From an uncultured Jannaschia sp. (lineage in GTDB: Bacteria > Pseudomonadota > Alphaproteobacteria > Rhodobacterales > Rhodobacteraceae), in the NCBI RefSeq assembly GCF_947503795.1, contig NZ_CANNEZ010000002.1, positions 124,001 to 188,000 of the forward strand: a DNA stretch of 64,000 nucleotides, written 5' to 3'. Each line of letters opens with the position of its first letter. The stretch's first letter is position 1. The translations under genes were made by a program, and so were the position numbers. Positions 9,302-18,084 of this stretch are shown here, piece after piece. Below the pieces are notes generated by a model. It was given only the letters and a program-made list of their open reading frames with translations. It did not search any database and had not been told where the DNA came from.

Positions 9302-9900
9302 GCGTCCTCTCCCTCCTCCGGCTCGGACAGGCTGGAGATTTGCCAGAAGATGAAGGCGGCCAGCGCGATCGGCAGCACAAAGGTCTCGAAGGTGACCCAG
9401 AATGCTGTGGTCTGGGTGCGCCAGACCAGCTCGTTCGCGCCCGCCATCGCCAGCAGGAACAGCGCCATGCGCCGCGTCAGCACGCGCCACGCGTCGTCCG
9501 TCAGCGGCAGCGCGTCCGACAGGACCAGCGCGAGAAGGCTGCGCCCGCGCCAGAGGCCCAGCAGCAGAATCGTCGCCATCGTGCCATAGACCAGCGTCGG
9601 GCGGATCTTCACGAAGCGCTCGTCGTTGAACCAGATCGTCAGTCCGCCGAAGATCACGACCATGCCCGCCGTCACCAGTTGCATCGGACTAATCCGGCCC
9701 GTCAGCGCCCAGAGCGTCGCGATCGCGGCGAGGAAGATCGGGATGAAGGCCGCCGTGACCACGACGAGGCCGCCATATTCGGTGCCGCCGATCGTGAAGC
9801 TGTCATCCTTCACCCACATGTAGCATAGGAAGAACGCCAGCGCGGGGCCGATCTCCAGCGTTGAGTTGAGCCATCCGGGGATGTCGCGGGGTTCAGGCAT
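9298..9900 (-). CDS. Inner membrane septation protein A family, second copy
   Basis: A 200-residue polytopic membrane protein of the YciB/IspZ family, with about five or six hydrophobic segments. The shared family elements are EIGPALAFF near the start, FTIGGTEYGG, WFNDERFVKIRPT and LLGLWRGRSLL. It overlaps the end of the pseudouridine synthase gene by four bases on the opposite strand. It is a clear paralogue of the next gene upstream (9893-10498) and overlaps its stop by eight bases. In E. coli the family has one member, linked to cell-envelope maintenance and septation. This copy is the more diverged in its acidic C terminus. Confidence 0.88.
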   Translation of the reverse strand: MPEPRDIPGWLNSTLEIGPALAFFLCYMWVKDDSFTIGGTEYGGLVVVTAAFIPIFLAAIATLWALTGRISPMQLVTAGMVVIFGGLTIWFNDERFVKIRPTLVYGTMATILLLGLWRGRSLLALVLSDALPLTDDAWRVLTRRMALFLLAMAGANELVWRTQTTAFWVTFETFVLPIALAAFIFWQISSLSEPEEGEDA

Positions 9901-10498
9901 CGTCGGGCGTCTCCGGGGTGTGGGCCTTGATGAACTTGGCCTGCGCGATGAAGAAGGCGAACATCACGATAGGCAGGCCGAAGGTCTTGAAGTTGACCCA
10001 GGCGTCGGTCGACATCGTGCGCCAGATGACCTCGTTGGCCACCGCGAGGCCGAGGAACAGCCACGCCATGCGGCGGGTCAGGATCATCCAGCCCGCCTCG
10101 TCCAGCGGCATCGCCTCCGAAAGAACCATCGACAGAAGGCTGCGGCCCCGCCAGAGGCCCACGAACAGGATTGCCGCGAAGAGGAGGTAGATCAGCGTCG
10201 GCTTCATCTTGAAGAAGCGCTCGTCGTTGAGCCAGACCGACAGCCCGCCGAACACCGTCACCAGCACCGCCGTCACCACCTGCATCGCCGAGAGCTTGCC
10301 GGTCAGAGCCCAGAGCAGGGCCGTCGAGGCGAGGATGACAGGGATGAACAGCGCCGTGACGACGATGAACCCGCCGTATTCCGTGCCACCGATGGTGAAG
10401 ACGTCGTCCTTCAGCCAGATATAGGCGCCGAAAAAGAGCGCGATCGGCCCCATCTCGATCAGGCTCTTCAGCCCCGGTGATATGCTGCGATTTGCCAT
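9893..10498 (-). CDS. ispZ: Inner membrane septation protein A
   Basis: A 201-residue protein of the same YciB/IspZ family, with IEMGPIALFFGAYIW, FTIGGTEYGG, WLNDERFFKMKPT and FVGLWRGRSLL. It is closer to the family pattern than its downstream paralogue and is taken as the primary copy. It is the first gene of the two-gene overlapping unit and lies downstream of the EamA transporter and ftsY, an order I associate with Rhodobacterales. Predicted location is the inner membrane. Confidence 0.9.
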   Translation of the reverse strand: MANRSISPGLKSLIEMGPIALFFGAYIWLKDDVFTIGGTEYGGFIVVTALFIPVILASTALLWALTGKLSAMQVVTAVLVTVFGGLSVWLNDERFFKMKPTLIYLLFAAILFVGLWRGRSLLSMVLSEAMPLDEAGWMILTRRMAWLFLGLAVANEVIWRTMSTDAWVNFKTFGLPIVMFAFFIAQAKFIKAHTPETPDDA

Positions 10499-10571
10499 GC
10501 GGTCCCCTTCGGACCCGGAGATAGGGATTGGCGGCCGGTTGGGCCAGCCCCGGCGGCCCGTGTCGCGGCGA

Positions 10572-11411
10572 TCAGCCGCCGAATTCGACCACCACGGCGC
10601 CCAGTGCGATCAGCGACATGAGGGCCAGGCGACGGGGCCCGACCGGCTCCTTCAGCCAGACCCAGCCGATCAGCGCGGCGAACACGGTCGAGGTCTCGCG
10701 CAGGACCGCCGCCTCGCCCACGCTGTCGAGCCGTGTCGCGAGCATGACGCAGCCGAAGCTGCCGAAGGCGATGGCCGCGCCGGCCAGCGCCAGCCGGACG
10801 AGTGCCGGATCGGGCCTGCGCCACTTGCCCCGGACGGCAGCGATGACCGGGAAGTCGAAGGCCGTCAGGAAGAAGAACCACGCAAGGAATGTGAACGGAT
10901 CGGGCATCGCGCGGATGCCCCAGGCGTCCCAGGTCGTGTAGACCGCGACCATGAACCCGGTCGCCACCGCGAGGCCCAGCGCCGGCACCAGGGTGGCGCG
11001 GTCGACCGTGACCTTGGCCATGTTGTAAGCCGAGAGCCCGAACAGCCCCGCCAGAAGCAGGCCCACGCCGGTCCACTGGACGGCCGTGAAGTGCTCGCCG
11101 AAGATCAGGCCCGCGCCCAGCACGGTGAACAGGGGGCCGGTGCCGCGCACGACCGGGTAGACCACCGTGTAGGCCCCCCGGTCATAGGTCATCGCCATCA
11201 GCACCTTGTAGACGAAATGGATCACCACCATCCCGGCGAGGACCCACCAGAGCTCGAGCGGGGGCCACGGCACGAGTAAGAGCGCGATGGGAGCCGACAG
11301 GACCAGCAGCGCCGCATCGATCGCCGTGCGCGACGTCCAGGGGTCGTAGCGCCCCTTCTGGAGCGCCCCGAACAGCGCGTGCAGCAGCGCCGCCGTCAGC
11401 GCGAGGATCAT
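10572..11411 (-). CDS. EamA/DMT-superfamily permease
   Basis: A 279-residue protein with about ten hydrophobic segments, the layout of two five-helix EamA repeats. The start MILALTAALLHALFGALQKG is chosen because it opens directly into the first helix, as in related proteins; the frame extends upstream without similarity. Family-like motifs are YTVVYPVVRGTGPLF and VLRETSTVFAALIGW, the latter recurring as ALRETSILFAVFLGW in the DMT permease at 47783. The two are therefore distant paralogues. Substrate unknown; exporters of amino acids or metabolites are common. Confidence 0.85.
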   Translation of the reverse strand: MILALTAALLHALFGALQKGRYDPWTSRTAIDAALLVLSAPIALLLVPWPPLELWWVLAGMVVIHFVYKVLMAMTYDRGAYTVVYPVVRGTGPLFTVLGAGLIFGEHFTAVQWTGVGLLLAGLFGLSAYNMAKVTVDRATLVPALGLAVATGFMVAVYTTWDAWGIRAMPDPFTFLAWFFFLTAFDFPVIAAVRGKWRRPDPALVRLALAGAAIAFGSFGCVMLATRLDSVGEAAVLRETSTVFAALIGWVWLKEPVGPRRLALMSLIALGAVVVEFGG

Positions 11412-11487
11412 CGCGGCGGTGTGCCCCGCCTCCGTGCCCTCGATGGCGAGGACCCAGTCGGTCAGCACGGCGCGCGACCGGGCGCGC

Positions 11488-11922
11488 TCACCCGAGCATC
11501 TCGGCCACGGGCGCCGTCGCCGTCCAGGTCGAGGCCCAGGTCGGCGCGCGGGACGCGCCGACGTAGACCAGCGCCTCCTCGCCACCCCAGACGTCGCGGA
11601 TCAGGTGGCGGACCATCCGCTCCTCGAGGCCCGTCTCGCGGTACTCGGCCCGGACGGCCAGCGCGTCGATCAGCGCCACGGGCAGGTCGGGCGCAGCGCC
11701 CCGCGGGATCAGCCGGGGCCGCATCAGGTCGTCGGTCAGAACGACCAGCGCCGCCTGCCCCACCAGCAGGTCGCGGTCCCGTGCCCAGATGGCGGAATGA
11801 CCGACGAATCCTTGGGGACAGGTCTCGCGCGGCAGATGCCCCGCAGCGGTCAGGAAGGCATCGCGCTCGGCCGCGTCGCGGGGAAAGAGGTCGTCGCCAA
11901 GGCGCAGGGTTGTCGCGGTCAT
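11488..11922 (-). CDS. GNAT-like N-acetyltransferase (weak)
   Basis: A 144-residue protein with a possible GNAT core: a strand-rich middle (VALIDALAVRAEYRETGLEERMVRHLI) resembling motif A, where acetyl-CoA would bind, and a following EALVYVGAS strand. The usual R/Q-x-x-G-x-G/A loop is degenerate (RETGLE). It lies between a DMT permease and another GNAT gene on the same strand. The assignment is tentative. Confidence 0.55.
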   Translation of the reverse strand: MTATTLRLGDDLFPRDAAERDAFLTAAGHLPRETCPQGFVGHSAIWARDRDLLVGQAALVVLTDDLMRPRLIPRGAAPDLPVALIDALAVRAEYRETGLEERMVRHLIRDVWGGEEALVYVGASRAPTWASTWTATAPVAEMLG

Positions 11923-11983
11923 CGCGCCGACATCCGCAGGGACGGTCTGGACGCGCCGTGGACCGCGCGCCGGGCGCGACGGC

Positions 11984-12403
11984 TCATCCGCGCATCCCCG
12001 ACGGACGTCCCGGATCGGCGTAGCGATCCATGCCCCGGCAGGCGGCGAACCCCTCGGCGGCGTAAAGCGGCACGGCGCGCGTCGAGGAGACGAGCGCGAT
12101 ATGGCAGGTCGGGTGGAGCCGGGCCTCGCACCACGCGACGAGTCGACGGGTGATCGCCCGCCCGACCCCCCGCCCCTGCGCGTCGGGATGGACGGCGATG
12201 TCGACGAGTTGCACGAAGCACCCGCCGTCCCCCACGACGCACCCGATTCCCAGAAGGCGGACCCCCTCGCGACATGTCACGGCATGAAGGCTGGCCGGGA
12301 GTGCCGTGCGAGCGGCCGCAAGGCTCCGTGCGCTCAGCCCGCAGGCCGCGCGCAACGCGACATAGTCCTCGGCGTCGGGCGGTGTCTCGGACCAGTCAGG
12401 CAT
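11984..12403 (-). CDS. GNAT-family N-acetyltransferase
   Basis: A 139-residue GNAT protein with a convincing acetyl-CoA-binding motif, VDIAVHPDAQGRGVGRAITR, and the closing motif PLYAAEGF. The start at 12403 overlaps the end of ftsY by eight bases, so translation is coupled; the longer open frame reaching back into ftsY is a shadow. Substrate is not known; small-molecule acetyltransferases of this size are common. Confidence 0.85.
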   Translation of the reverse strand: MPDWSETPPDAEDYVALRAACGLSARSLAAARTALPASLHAVTCREGVRLLGIGCVVGDGGCFVQLVDIAVHPDAQGRGVGRAITRRLVAWCEARLHPTCHIALVSSTRAVPLYAAEGFAACRGMDRYADPGRPSGMRG

Positions 12404-13547
12404 CCGTCCCCACGAGTGCGGCGGCGAATTCCTCGGGATCGAACGCGTCGAGATCGTCGATCTGTTCACCCACGCCAATCGCGTGGATCGGCAGGCCGAA
12501 GCGGTCGGCCAGCGCCACCAGCACACCGCCCCGCGCCGTCCCGTCGAGCTTGGTCATCACGAGGCCGGAAACGTCGGCGAGCTTCCGGAAGGTCTCGACC
12601 TGGCTCAACGCGTTCTGGCCGGTCGTCGCGTCCAGCACGAGCAGAGTGTTGTGCGGCGCGGACGGGTCCTTCTTGCGGATGACGCGCACGATCTTCGAGA
12701 GCTCCTCCATCAGATCGGCCCGGTTCTGAAGGCGGCCCGCCGTGTCGATCATCAGAAGGTCCGCGCCCTCGGCTTCGGCGCGCACCATCGCATCGAAGGC
12801 GAGGCTCGCGGGGTCCGATCCCTCGGGCGCGGTCATCACCGGCACGCCCGCGCGGTCGCCCCAGACCTGAAGCTGTTCGACCGCCGCCGCGCGGAAGGTG
12901 TCGCCCGCGGCGATGACGACCGACTTGCCGGCGGCGCGGAACTGCGAGGCGAGCTTGCCGATGGTCGTGGTCTTGCCCGAGCCGTTCACGCCGACCACCA
13001 GCACCACCTGCGGCCGCTGGCGCATCAGCGGCATCGGCCGGGCCACCGGCTCCATGATGCGGGCGATCTCGGCAGCCAGAAGGGTCTTGATCTCGGGCGT
13101 CGAGAGCCGCTTGCCCATCCGCCCCTCGGCGAGGTTGGCGGTGACGCGCAGCGCGGTGTCGACGCCCATGTCCGAGGCGATCAGCAGCTCTTCCAGCTGT
13201 TCGAGCATCTCGTCATCGAGCGCGCGGCGCGGCGCGTCAGGCGCGCGCCCCATGATCCGGTCCAGAAGGCCCGGCTTGGCCGGTTCCGCGGCCGACGGGG
13301 CGGGGGGCGGCGGTGGTGCGGGCACAGGGGGCACCGGCGCGGGTGTCTCGTCGAGGGGCGGCAGGACGGGCGTCGGACGGGGCGGCGCGGGCGCAGGGGC
13401 GGGGTCTGGCGTGGGCGCGGGGGGCACCGGCGCGGCTTCCGCCGTCTCGGGCGCGCGTTCGCCCTCGGACACGATCGCATCGAGCCCGTCCTCCAGCTTC
13501 GAGGACGAGCGGGTCAGACGATCCTTGAGTTTCTTGAAGAACGACAT
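12396..13547 (-). CDS. ftsY: Signal recognition particle receptor FtsY
   Basis: A 383-residue SRP-GTPase that docks ribosome-SRP complexes at the membrane. The start [11 protein letters not shown] is chosen because GGAGGT lies four to nine bases upstream of it. Residues ~25-100 form an Ala/Pro-rich acidic linker typical of the alphaproteobacterial A domain. The NG domain follows with [22 protein letters not shown] and TKLDG. It converges with nothing and is divergent from the lytic transglycosylase gene. The neighbouring septation genes fit an envelope-biogenesis cluster. Confidence 0.96.
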   Translation of the reverse strand: MSFFKKLKDRLTRSSSKLEDGLDAIVSEGERAPETAEAAPVPPAPTPDPAPAPAPPRPTPVLPPLDETPAPVPPVPAPPPPPAPSAAEPAKPGLLDRIMGRAPDAPRRALDDEMLEQLEELLIASDMGVDTALRVTANLAEGRMGKRLSTPEIKTLLAAEIARIMEPVARPMPLMRQRPQVVLVVGVNGSGKTTTIGKLASQFRAAGKSVVIAAGDTFRAAAVEQLQVWGDRAGVPVMTAPEGSDPASLAFDAMVRAEAEGADLLMIDTAGRLQNRADLMEELSKIVRVIRKKDPSAPHNTLLVLDATTGQNALSQVETFRKLADVSGLVMTKLDGTARGGVLVALADRFGLPIHAIGVGEQIDDLDAFDPEEFAAALVGTDA

Positions 13548-13634
13548 GCCACCTCCGGTCCCTCCCACCTATTGCGAAGCCTCGCCCGGTTAAAGCCCGG
13601 TTGACGCGCGCAGGCCCGCGGGCTCCCCTGACGG

Positions 13635-14513
13635 ATGATGCTGCGCCTTCTGACGATCCTTTTGCTGCTGGCCACGCCGCTCCGCGCCGATCCGCCCGCA
13701 CCCATCGCCTGTTCCGAGGGTCGGGACGGGCCGCGCCACTGTATCCGGGCCGACCGCTTCGCCGCCGACCTCTGCGCGCAGATCGAGGCCGAGGCGCGGC
13801 TCCATGGCCTGCCGCCCGCCTATCTCGCGCGGCTCCTCTGGCAGGAAAGCCGGTTCGACCCGAACGCGCTCAGCCCCGCGCGCGCCATGGGCATCGCGCA
13901 GTTCATCGCGTCGACGGCCCGCCTGCGCGGCCTCAGCGACGTCTGGAACCCCGCCGAGGCCGTCGAGAAATCCGCCGATTACCTGGGCGAGATGACGCGG
14001 CGCTACGGCAATGTGGGCCTCGCGGCGATCGGCTATAACGGCGGCGAACGGCGGGTCGAGGGGTTTATGGCCGGGACCGGCGGCCTCGCCCGCGAGACGG
14101 TCGACTACGTGCGCATCATCACCGGGCACTCCGCGGAAGACTGGCGCGACGCCCCGCCCGAGGGGCTGGATTTCGCGCTGGACGGTGCCACGGCCTTCGG
14201 GCCCGCCTGCGAGGCGATGGCCGCCGCGCGCCGCGTCACGCCGCTGACCCCCGTTCCGCCGCGGGTCGCGCCTTGGGGCGTGCAGGTCGCCTATGGCCAG
14301 ACGACGGCGCGGGCCGAAGCGGCGTTCGGACGGCTGTCGCGCGCCTGCCGCGCGGCGGGGGACGAGGTGCAATATGTTCGGGTGCCGGGGCGGGGGCCGG
14401 GTCGGAAGGCGATCATCGCAGCCCGGCTCGCCGCCGAGGACCGGCCCGCGGCGATCCGCACCTGCCGTGCCGTCAGCCGCGCGGGCTGCCCCTGCCGCGT
14501 GTTCCGGAACTGA
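13635..14513 (+). CDS. Exported lytic murein transglycosylase (SLT domain)
   Basis: A 292-residue exported protein. A signal peptide (MMLRLLTILLLLATPLRA) is followed by an SLT domain: catalytic Glu71 in WQESRFDP, then MGIAQFI and AIGYNGG. The C-terminal ~80 residues, starting PWGVQVAYGQTTARAEAAF, resemble a SPOR-like repeat that would bind denuded glycan at the division site. It would cleave peptidoglycan glycan strands to 1,6-anhydro products in the periplasm. Either ATG 13635 or 13638 could start it. Two cysteines near the C terminus may pair. Confidence 0.88.
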   Translation: MMLRLLTILLLLATPLRADPPAPIACSEGRDGPRHCIRADRFAADLCAQIEAEARLHGLPPAYLARLLWQESRFDPNALSPARAMGIAQFIASTARLRGLSDVWNPAEAVEKSADYLGEMTRRYGNVGLAAIGYNGGERRVEGFMAGTGGLARETVDYVRIITGHSAEDWRDAPPEGLDFALDGATAFGPACEAMAAARRVTPLTPVPPRVAPWGVQVAYGQTTARAEAAFGRLSRACRAAGDEVQYVRVPGRGPGRKAIIAARLAAEDRPAAIRTCRAVSRAGCPCRVFRN

Positions 14514-14535
14514 TCCGCGAGCGGCACCGCCGCAC

Positions 14536-14615
14536 CCTGCATATTTCCAGAGCAAAGAGGGGCCGTTCACCGCGGATTAACCACGATCTGCGTCTTTGCT
14601 CGTCAAATATGCAGG
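14536..14615. repeat. Imperfect inverted repeat with GCATATTT core
   Basis: Arms of 22 bp at 14536-14557 and 14594-14615 match except for a few central bases (CCTGCATATTT and AGCAAAG on the left). They enclose 36 bp between the transglycosylase gene and the fused NuoEF gene. The left arm shares GCATATTTCC with the repeat at 18085-18120, so this looks like two head-to-head copies of one dispersed intergenic element. It could also act as a two-sided terminator between the convergent genes. Confidence 0.5.
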
Positions 14616-14701
14616 TCCGACACCCGACGCGAGACCGAGGCTGGCCGGAGATCCTTGCGGCCCGGTGTGCGCGCGCGAGGCGATGCCTGGGTCCCCGGCC
14701 C

Positions 14702-16393
14702 TTATCCGATCTCGTCGGGAAAGTGCTTCATCGTCAGGCGGATCGGGTTCGGCGCGGCCTGGCCCAGCCCGCAGATCGAGGCGTCGACCATGGCCTGGCT
14801 CACCTCCTCCAGAAGCCCCGTGTCCCAGCGCCCCGCCTGCATCAGCTTCACGGCCTTCTCACAGCCGACGCGGCAGGGCGTGCACTGCCCGCAGCTTTCC
14901 GCCTCGAAGAAGCGCAGCATGTTGAGCGCCGCGTCGCGCGCGCTGTCGCGATCCGACAGCACCACCACTGCCGCCGAGCCGATGAACGACCCATGGGGCT
15001 GCAGCGTGTCGAAATCGAGCGGCACGTCGTCCAGCGACGCCGGCAGCAGCCCCGAGGACGGGCCACCGGGTTGATAGGCCTTGAAGGCGTGACCCTCGAG
15101 CATTCCCCCGGCGGCCGCGATGATGTCGGTGATGGTCGAGCCCGCGGGCAACAGGTGGACGCCGGGATCGTTCACGCGGCCCGACACCGAATAGGAGCGC
15201 AGGCCGGTGCGCCCGTTTTTCACGACGCCCGACAGGATCTCGGGGCCTTCCCGCAGGACGCGGGCGATCCAGTGGCAGGTCTCGACGTTGTGGACCAGCG
15301 TCGGCCGCCCGAAGAGCCCGACCTGTGCGACATAGGGCGGGCGGTGGCGCGGCAGGCCGCGCTTGCCCTCGATCGACTCGATCATCGCGCTCTCTTCGCC
15401 GCAGATATAGGCGCCCGCCCCGCGGCGCAGCTCGACGAAGCCGGGCGCGACGAGGCCCGCCGATTCCAGCGCCGCGATCTCGGTGGCGAGGATCCGGAGG
15501 ATCGCCGGGTATTCGTCGCGCATGTAGAGGTAAACGCGCTCGGCCTCGACGGCCCAGGCGGCGATCAGCATGCCTTCGAGGAAGAGGTGGGGCACCCGCT
15601 CGAGGTAGTAGCGGTCCTTGAAGGTCCCGGGCTCGCCCTCGTCGCCGTTGACGGCCATCAGGCGGGGGCCGGGATTGCCGCGCACGAAGCCCCATTTCTT
15701 GCCCGACGGGAAGCCCGCACCGCCCAGGCCCCGCAGGCCCGAAGCCGCGATCCTGGCCTGCACCGCCTCCCAGTCGCCGCCCTGCCGCAACTCTGCGAGG
15801 ACCGCGTATCCGCCGCCCGCGCGGTAGGCGTCGAGCGTCTCGTAATCGGGGATCGTCGGATGGGTGTGGCCCGCCGTGATGGCCGCCTCGACCGCCTCGG
15901 GCGTCGCGCGGTCGATATGGGCGTGACCCAGCTCGAGCACGGGCGCGGTGTCGCAGCGGCCCATGCACGGTGCGCGGAGCACGCGGACGCGGGCGGGGTC
16001 GAGACCATCTTCCAGCGCCGCGATCAGTGCCTCGGACCCGGCCAGCTCGCAGGAGAGCGAATCGCAGACACGGATCGTCAGGTCGGGCGGCACGGGATCG
16101 TCTTCGCGCAGCGGGTCGAAATGGGCATAGAAGGTCGCGACCTCCCAGACCTCCGCCATCGAAAGGCGCATTTCCTCGGCCAGCGCGCGCAGGTGGGCCG
16201 CGCTCTGGTGGCCGTATTCGTCCTGGATCAGATGCAGGAACTCGATCAGCAGGTCGCGGCGGCGGGGCCGGTCGCCCAGCAGGGCGCGGATCTCGGCCAG
16301 CGCGACCTCTTCATATTGCCGTCCCTTCGGCGTCGCGCGCCCGCGGCCGCGTCCCGACTTCCAGACGCCCTTGGTCTTCGCGCCGTCCAGCAT
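14702..16393 (-). CDS. Fused NuoE/NuoF-type NAD-linked oxidoreductase subunit (FDH beta-like)
   Basis: A 563-residue protein. The first ~150 residues are NuoE/FdsG-like thioredoxin-fold [2Fe-2S] sequence (CDSLSCELAG, then APCMGRCDTAP). The rest is NuoF/FdsB-like: FMN/NAD site GLGGAGFPSGKKW and NGDEGEPGTFKDR, GAGAYICGEESA, then the [4Fe-4S] motif ESCGQCTPCRVGC. The start at 16393 has GGAGG six bases upstream. In NAD-dependent formate dehydrogenases and bidirectional hydrogenases such a fusion passes electrons to NAD+. Here neither a molybdenum alpha subunit nor hydrogenase lies beside it, so its partner is unknown. It is separate from a complex I operon. Confidence 0.85.
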   Translation of the reverse strand: MLDGAKTKGVWKSGRGRGRATPKGRQYEEVALAEIRALLGDRPRRRDLLIEFLHLIQDEYGHQSAAHLRALAEEMRLSMAEVWEVATFYAHFDPLREDDPVPPDLTIRVCDSLSCELAGSEALIAALEDGLDPARVRVLRAPCMGRCDTAPVLELGHAHIDRATPEAVEAAITAGHTHPTIPDYETLDAYRAGGGYAVLAELRQGGDWEAVQARIAASGLRGLGGAGFPSGKKWGFVRGNPGPRLMAVNGDEGEPGTFKDRYYLERVPHLFLEGMLIAAWAVEAERVYLYMRDEYPAILRILATEIAALESAGLVAPGFVELRRGAGAYICGEESAMIESIEGKRGLPRHRPPYVAQVGLFGRPTLVHNVETCHWIARVLREGPEILSGVVKNGRTGLRSYSVSGRVNDPGVHLLPAGSTITDIIAAAGGMLEGHAFKAYQPGGPSSGLLPASLDDVPLDFDTLQPHGSFIGSAAVVVLSDRDSARDAALNMLRFFEAESCGQCTPCRVGCEKAVKLMQAGRWDTGLLEEVSQAMVDASICGLGQAAPNPIRLTMKHFPDEIG

Positions 16394-16508
16394 GTCCGTC
16401 CTCCGCCCGTCCGCCTGGCCGCTTCTAGCGCGCGCCCCGGGCTGCCCGTGGCCCTGTTGCGACATCGCGGGGCCGGTTCGCGGACAGAAGGCGGCACGCG
16501 CGGCATGA

Positions 16509-16534
16509 TTGTCGCGGTCGAGGCCGCGCGACAA
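16509..16534. promoter_or_regulatory. Inverted repeat upstream of the AlkB-like gene (operator candidate)
   Basis: TTGTCGCG at 16509 and CGCGACAA at 16527 form an 8-bp inverted repeat with a 10-bp spacer in the divergent region between the NuoEF-like gene and the AlkB-like gene. A third partial half, ATGTCGCG, follows at about 16548. Regulator not identified. Confidence 0.3.
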
Positions 16535-16604
16535 GGCACCGCCTTAATGTCGCGCGGAAACGCCGCTAGGCTGGACCTCGACGATCCACCCCGGACGAGA
16601 CGCC

Positions 16605-17660
16605 ATGTTCGCCCTCCTGCCCTATCTCGCGGCCCTTGGCCTGTCGGTCGCCCTCCTCGGGGCGGGGGCGGTCTGGGATGGCGCGTGGGACTTCGCCTCG
16701 CTGGTCTGGATGGCGCTGGTGGTGGCGGGGCTGGACCATGTGCTGCCCGAGCACGGACCCGCGCCGGACGGGCGCGCGGCCAAGGCGCTGACGATCGGGT
16801 TGGCGGCGGTGCACCTGCCGCTGCTGGCGCTGTCGGTCTGGACGCTGGCGGGCGGCGGGCCCTGGCCGAACTGGCTGGCCTATTTCGCGGCGTCGGGACT
16901 GTTCTTCGGCCAGATTATTAATTCCAACGCCCACGAGCTGATCCATGCGGGCGGGCGCATCCGACGCGCGATGGGCCGCTGGATCTACGTCACGCTGCTC
17001 TTCGGGCACCAGACGACGGCGCATCCCGGCGTGCATCACGTCCATGTCGCCACGCCCGAGGATCCGAATACCGCGCGCTACGGCGAGAGCTGGTGGCGCT
17101 TCTGTGTTCGCGCCTGGCACGGGTCGTTCTGGAAGGGTCTCGAGGTCGAGAAGGCGCGCCAGCGGCGGCTCGGTCGGGCCGGATGGCACTGGCGGAACCC
17201 CTACTGGGTCTATCTCGGCGGCGGCGGGCTTTGCCTCGGGGCGGCCGGTCTCTGGCTCGGCTGGGCCGGCCTCGGGGCCTACGTGGCGCTGTGTCTGCTG
17301 GCCCAGAGCCAGCTTCTGATCACCGATTACGTGCTCCATTACGGCATGCGCCGCACGTGGCTGGGCGAACGCTACGAGCCGGTGGGCGCGCGGCATTCGT
17401 GGAACGCGCCGCACCTGGTGACGAACCTTCTGACGCTGCACGCGCCGCGTCATTCCGACCATCACGCCCACCCGAACCGAGGCTTCGAGGCGCTTGAGAT
17501 CGGCGCGGACGCGCCACAACTGCCCTATTCGCTGCCGGTGATGGTCAGCTTCGCGCTTTGGCCGTGGTGGTGGCGTCGGCTGATGCATCCTAGGGTGGAC
17601 GCCCTTGCGGCGCGGCCCATCTCAACGCCTGCCGCCGACCCGGAGCCGCTATGCGCCTGA
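16605..17660 (+). CDS. AlkB-like membrane di-iron hydroxylase (alkane 1-monooxygenase family)
   Basis: A 351-residue integral membrane protein of the AlkB/fatty-acid desaturase superfamily. The histidine boxes that bind the two irons are visible: H110-ELI-H114, H140-PGV-HHVH, and LHAPRHSDHHAHP near 279-289. The pattern NSNAHELIH and the third box fit alkane hydroxylases rather than acyl desaturases. It would hydroxylate a terminal carbon using O2 and electrons from rubredoxin or ferredoxin; a ferredoxin gene lies at 22676 but not in the same unit. The C terminus overlaps the next gene by ten bases. The length is slightly below the ~400 residues of classical AlkB. Confidence 0.85.
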   Translation: MFALLPYLAALGLSVALLGAGAVWDGAWDFASLVWMALVVAGLDHVLPEHGPAPDGRAAKALTIGLAAVHLPLLALSVWTLAGGGPWPNWLAYFAASGLFFGQIINSNAHELIHAGGRIRRAMGRWIYVTLLFGHQTTAHPGVHHVHVATPEDPNTARYGESWWRFCVRAWHGSFWKGLEVEKARQRRLGRAGWHWRNPYWVYLGGGGLCLGAAGLWLGWAGLGAYVALCLLAQSQLLITDYVLHYGMRRTWLGERYEPVGARHSWNAPHLVTNLLTLHAPRHSDHHAHPNRGFEALEIGADAPQLPYSLPVMVSFALWPWWWRRLMHPRVDALAARPISTPAADPEPLCA

Positions 17661-18046
17661 TCCTCGCCCTTCTCCTCGCCGCCGGACCCGCCTGGGCCGA
17701 GCGGGTCGTCACACCCGACGAGTTCCACCAGATGGTCACCGGACGCACGCTTCATTTCGACCGCTTCGGCGAAGCCTTCGGGGCCGAGCAGTATTTCGAG
17801 GACAGCCGCGTGATCTGGGCCTTCGAGGGCGGCCAGTGCCAGCGGGGTATCTGGTTCGCAAACCCCGAAGGCCAGATCTGCTTTGTCTACGATAGCGATC
17901 CGACACCGCAATGCTGGGACTTCATCGAGATGGAGGATGGCGCGTTCCATGCCCGTCTGGACGGCGATGCGCCGTCCGAAGACCTCGTGACGCGCGACGT
18001 CAGCCGCGAATCGCTGGACTGCCCGCTGCCCGATCTGGGCGTCTGA
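17651..18046 (+). CDS. Small exported four-cysteine protein, paralogue of 21466-21855
   Basis: A 131-residue protein with a signal peptide (MRLILALLLAAGPAWA). The mature part has VTPDEFHQMVTGRT, EGGQCQRG, ICFVYDSDP, QCWDF and a final DCPL. These match, in order, the protein encoded at 21466-21855 on the other strand, including four aligned cysteines that may form two disulphides. The start overlaps the end of the AlkB-like gene by ten bases, suggesting co-expression. Function unknown. Confidence 0.78.
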   Translation: MRLILALLLAAGPAWAERVVTPDEFHQMVTGRTLHFDRFGEAFGAEQYFEDSRVIWAFEGGQCQRGIWFANPEGQICFVYDSDPTPQCWDFIEMEDGAFHARLDGDAPSEDLVTRDVSRESLDCPLPDLGV

Positions 18047-18084
18047 AGGCGCGTCTGGGGAAAGCCCCCGAACAAAGCTCGAGG

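Noticed and set aside
14273-16921. An 882-codon plus-strand open frame
   Set aside because: It is antisense to the fused NuoE/NuoF gene, whose motifs are intact on the minus strand.
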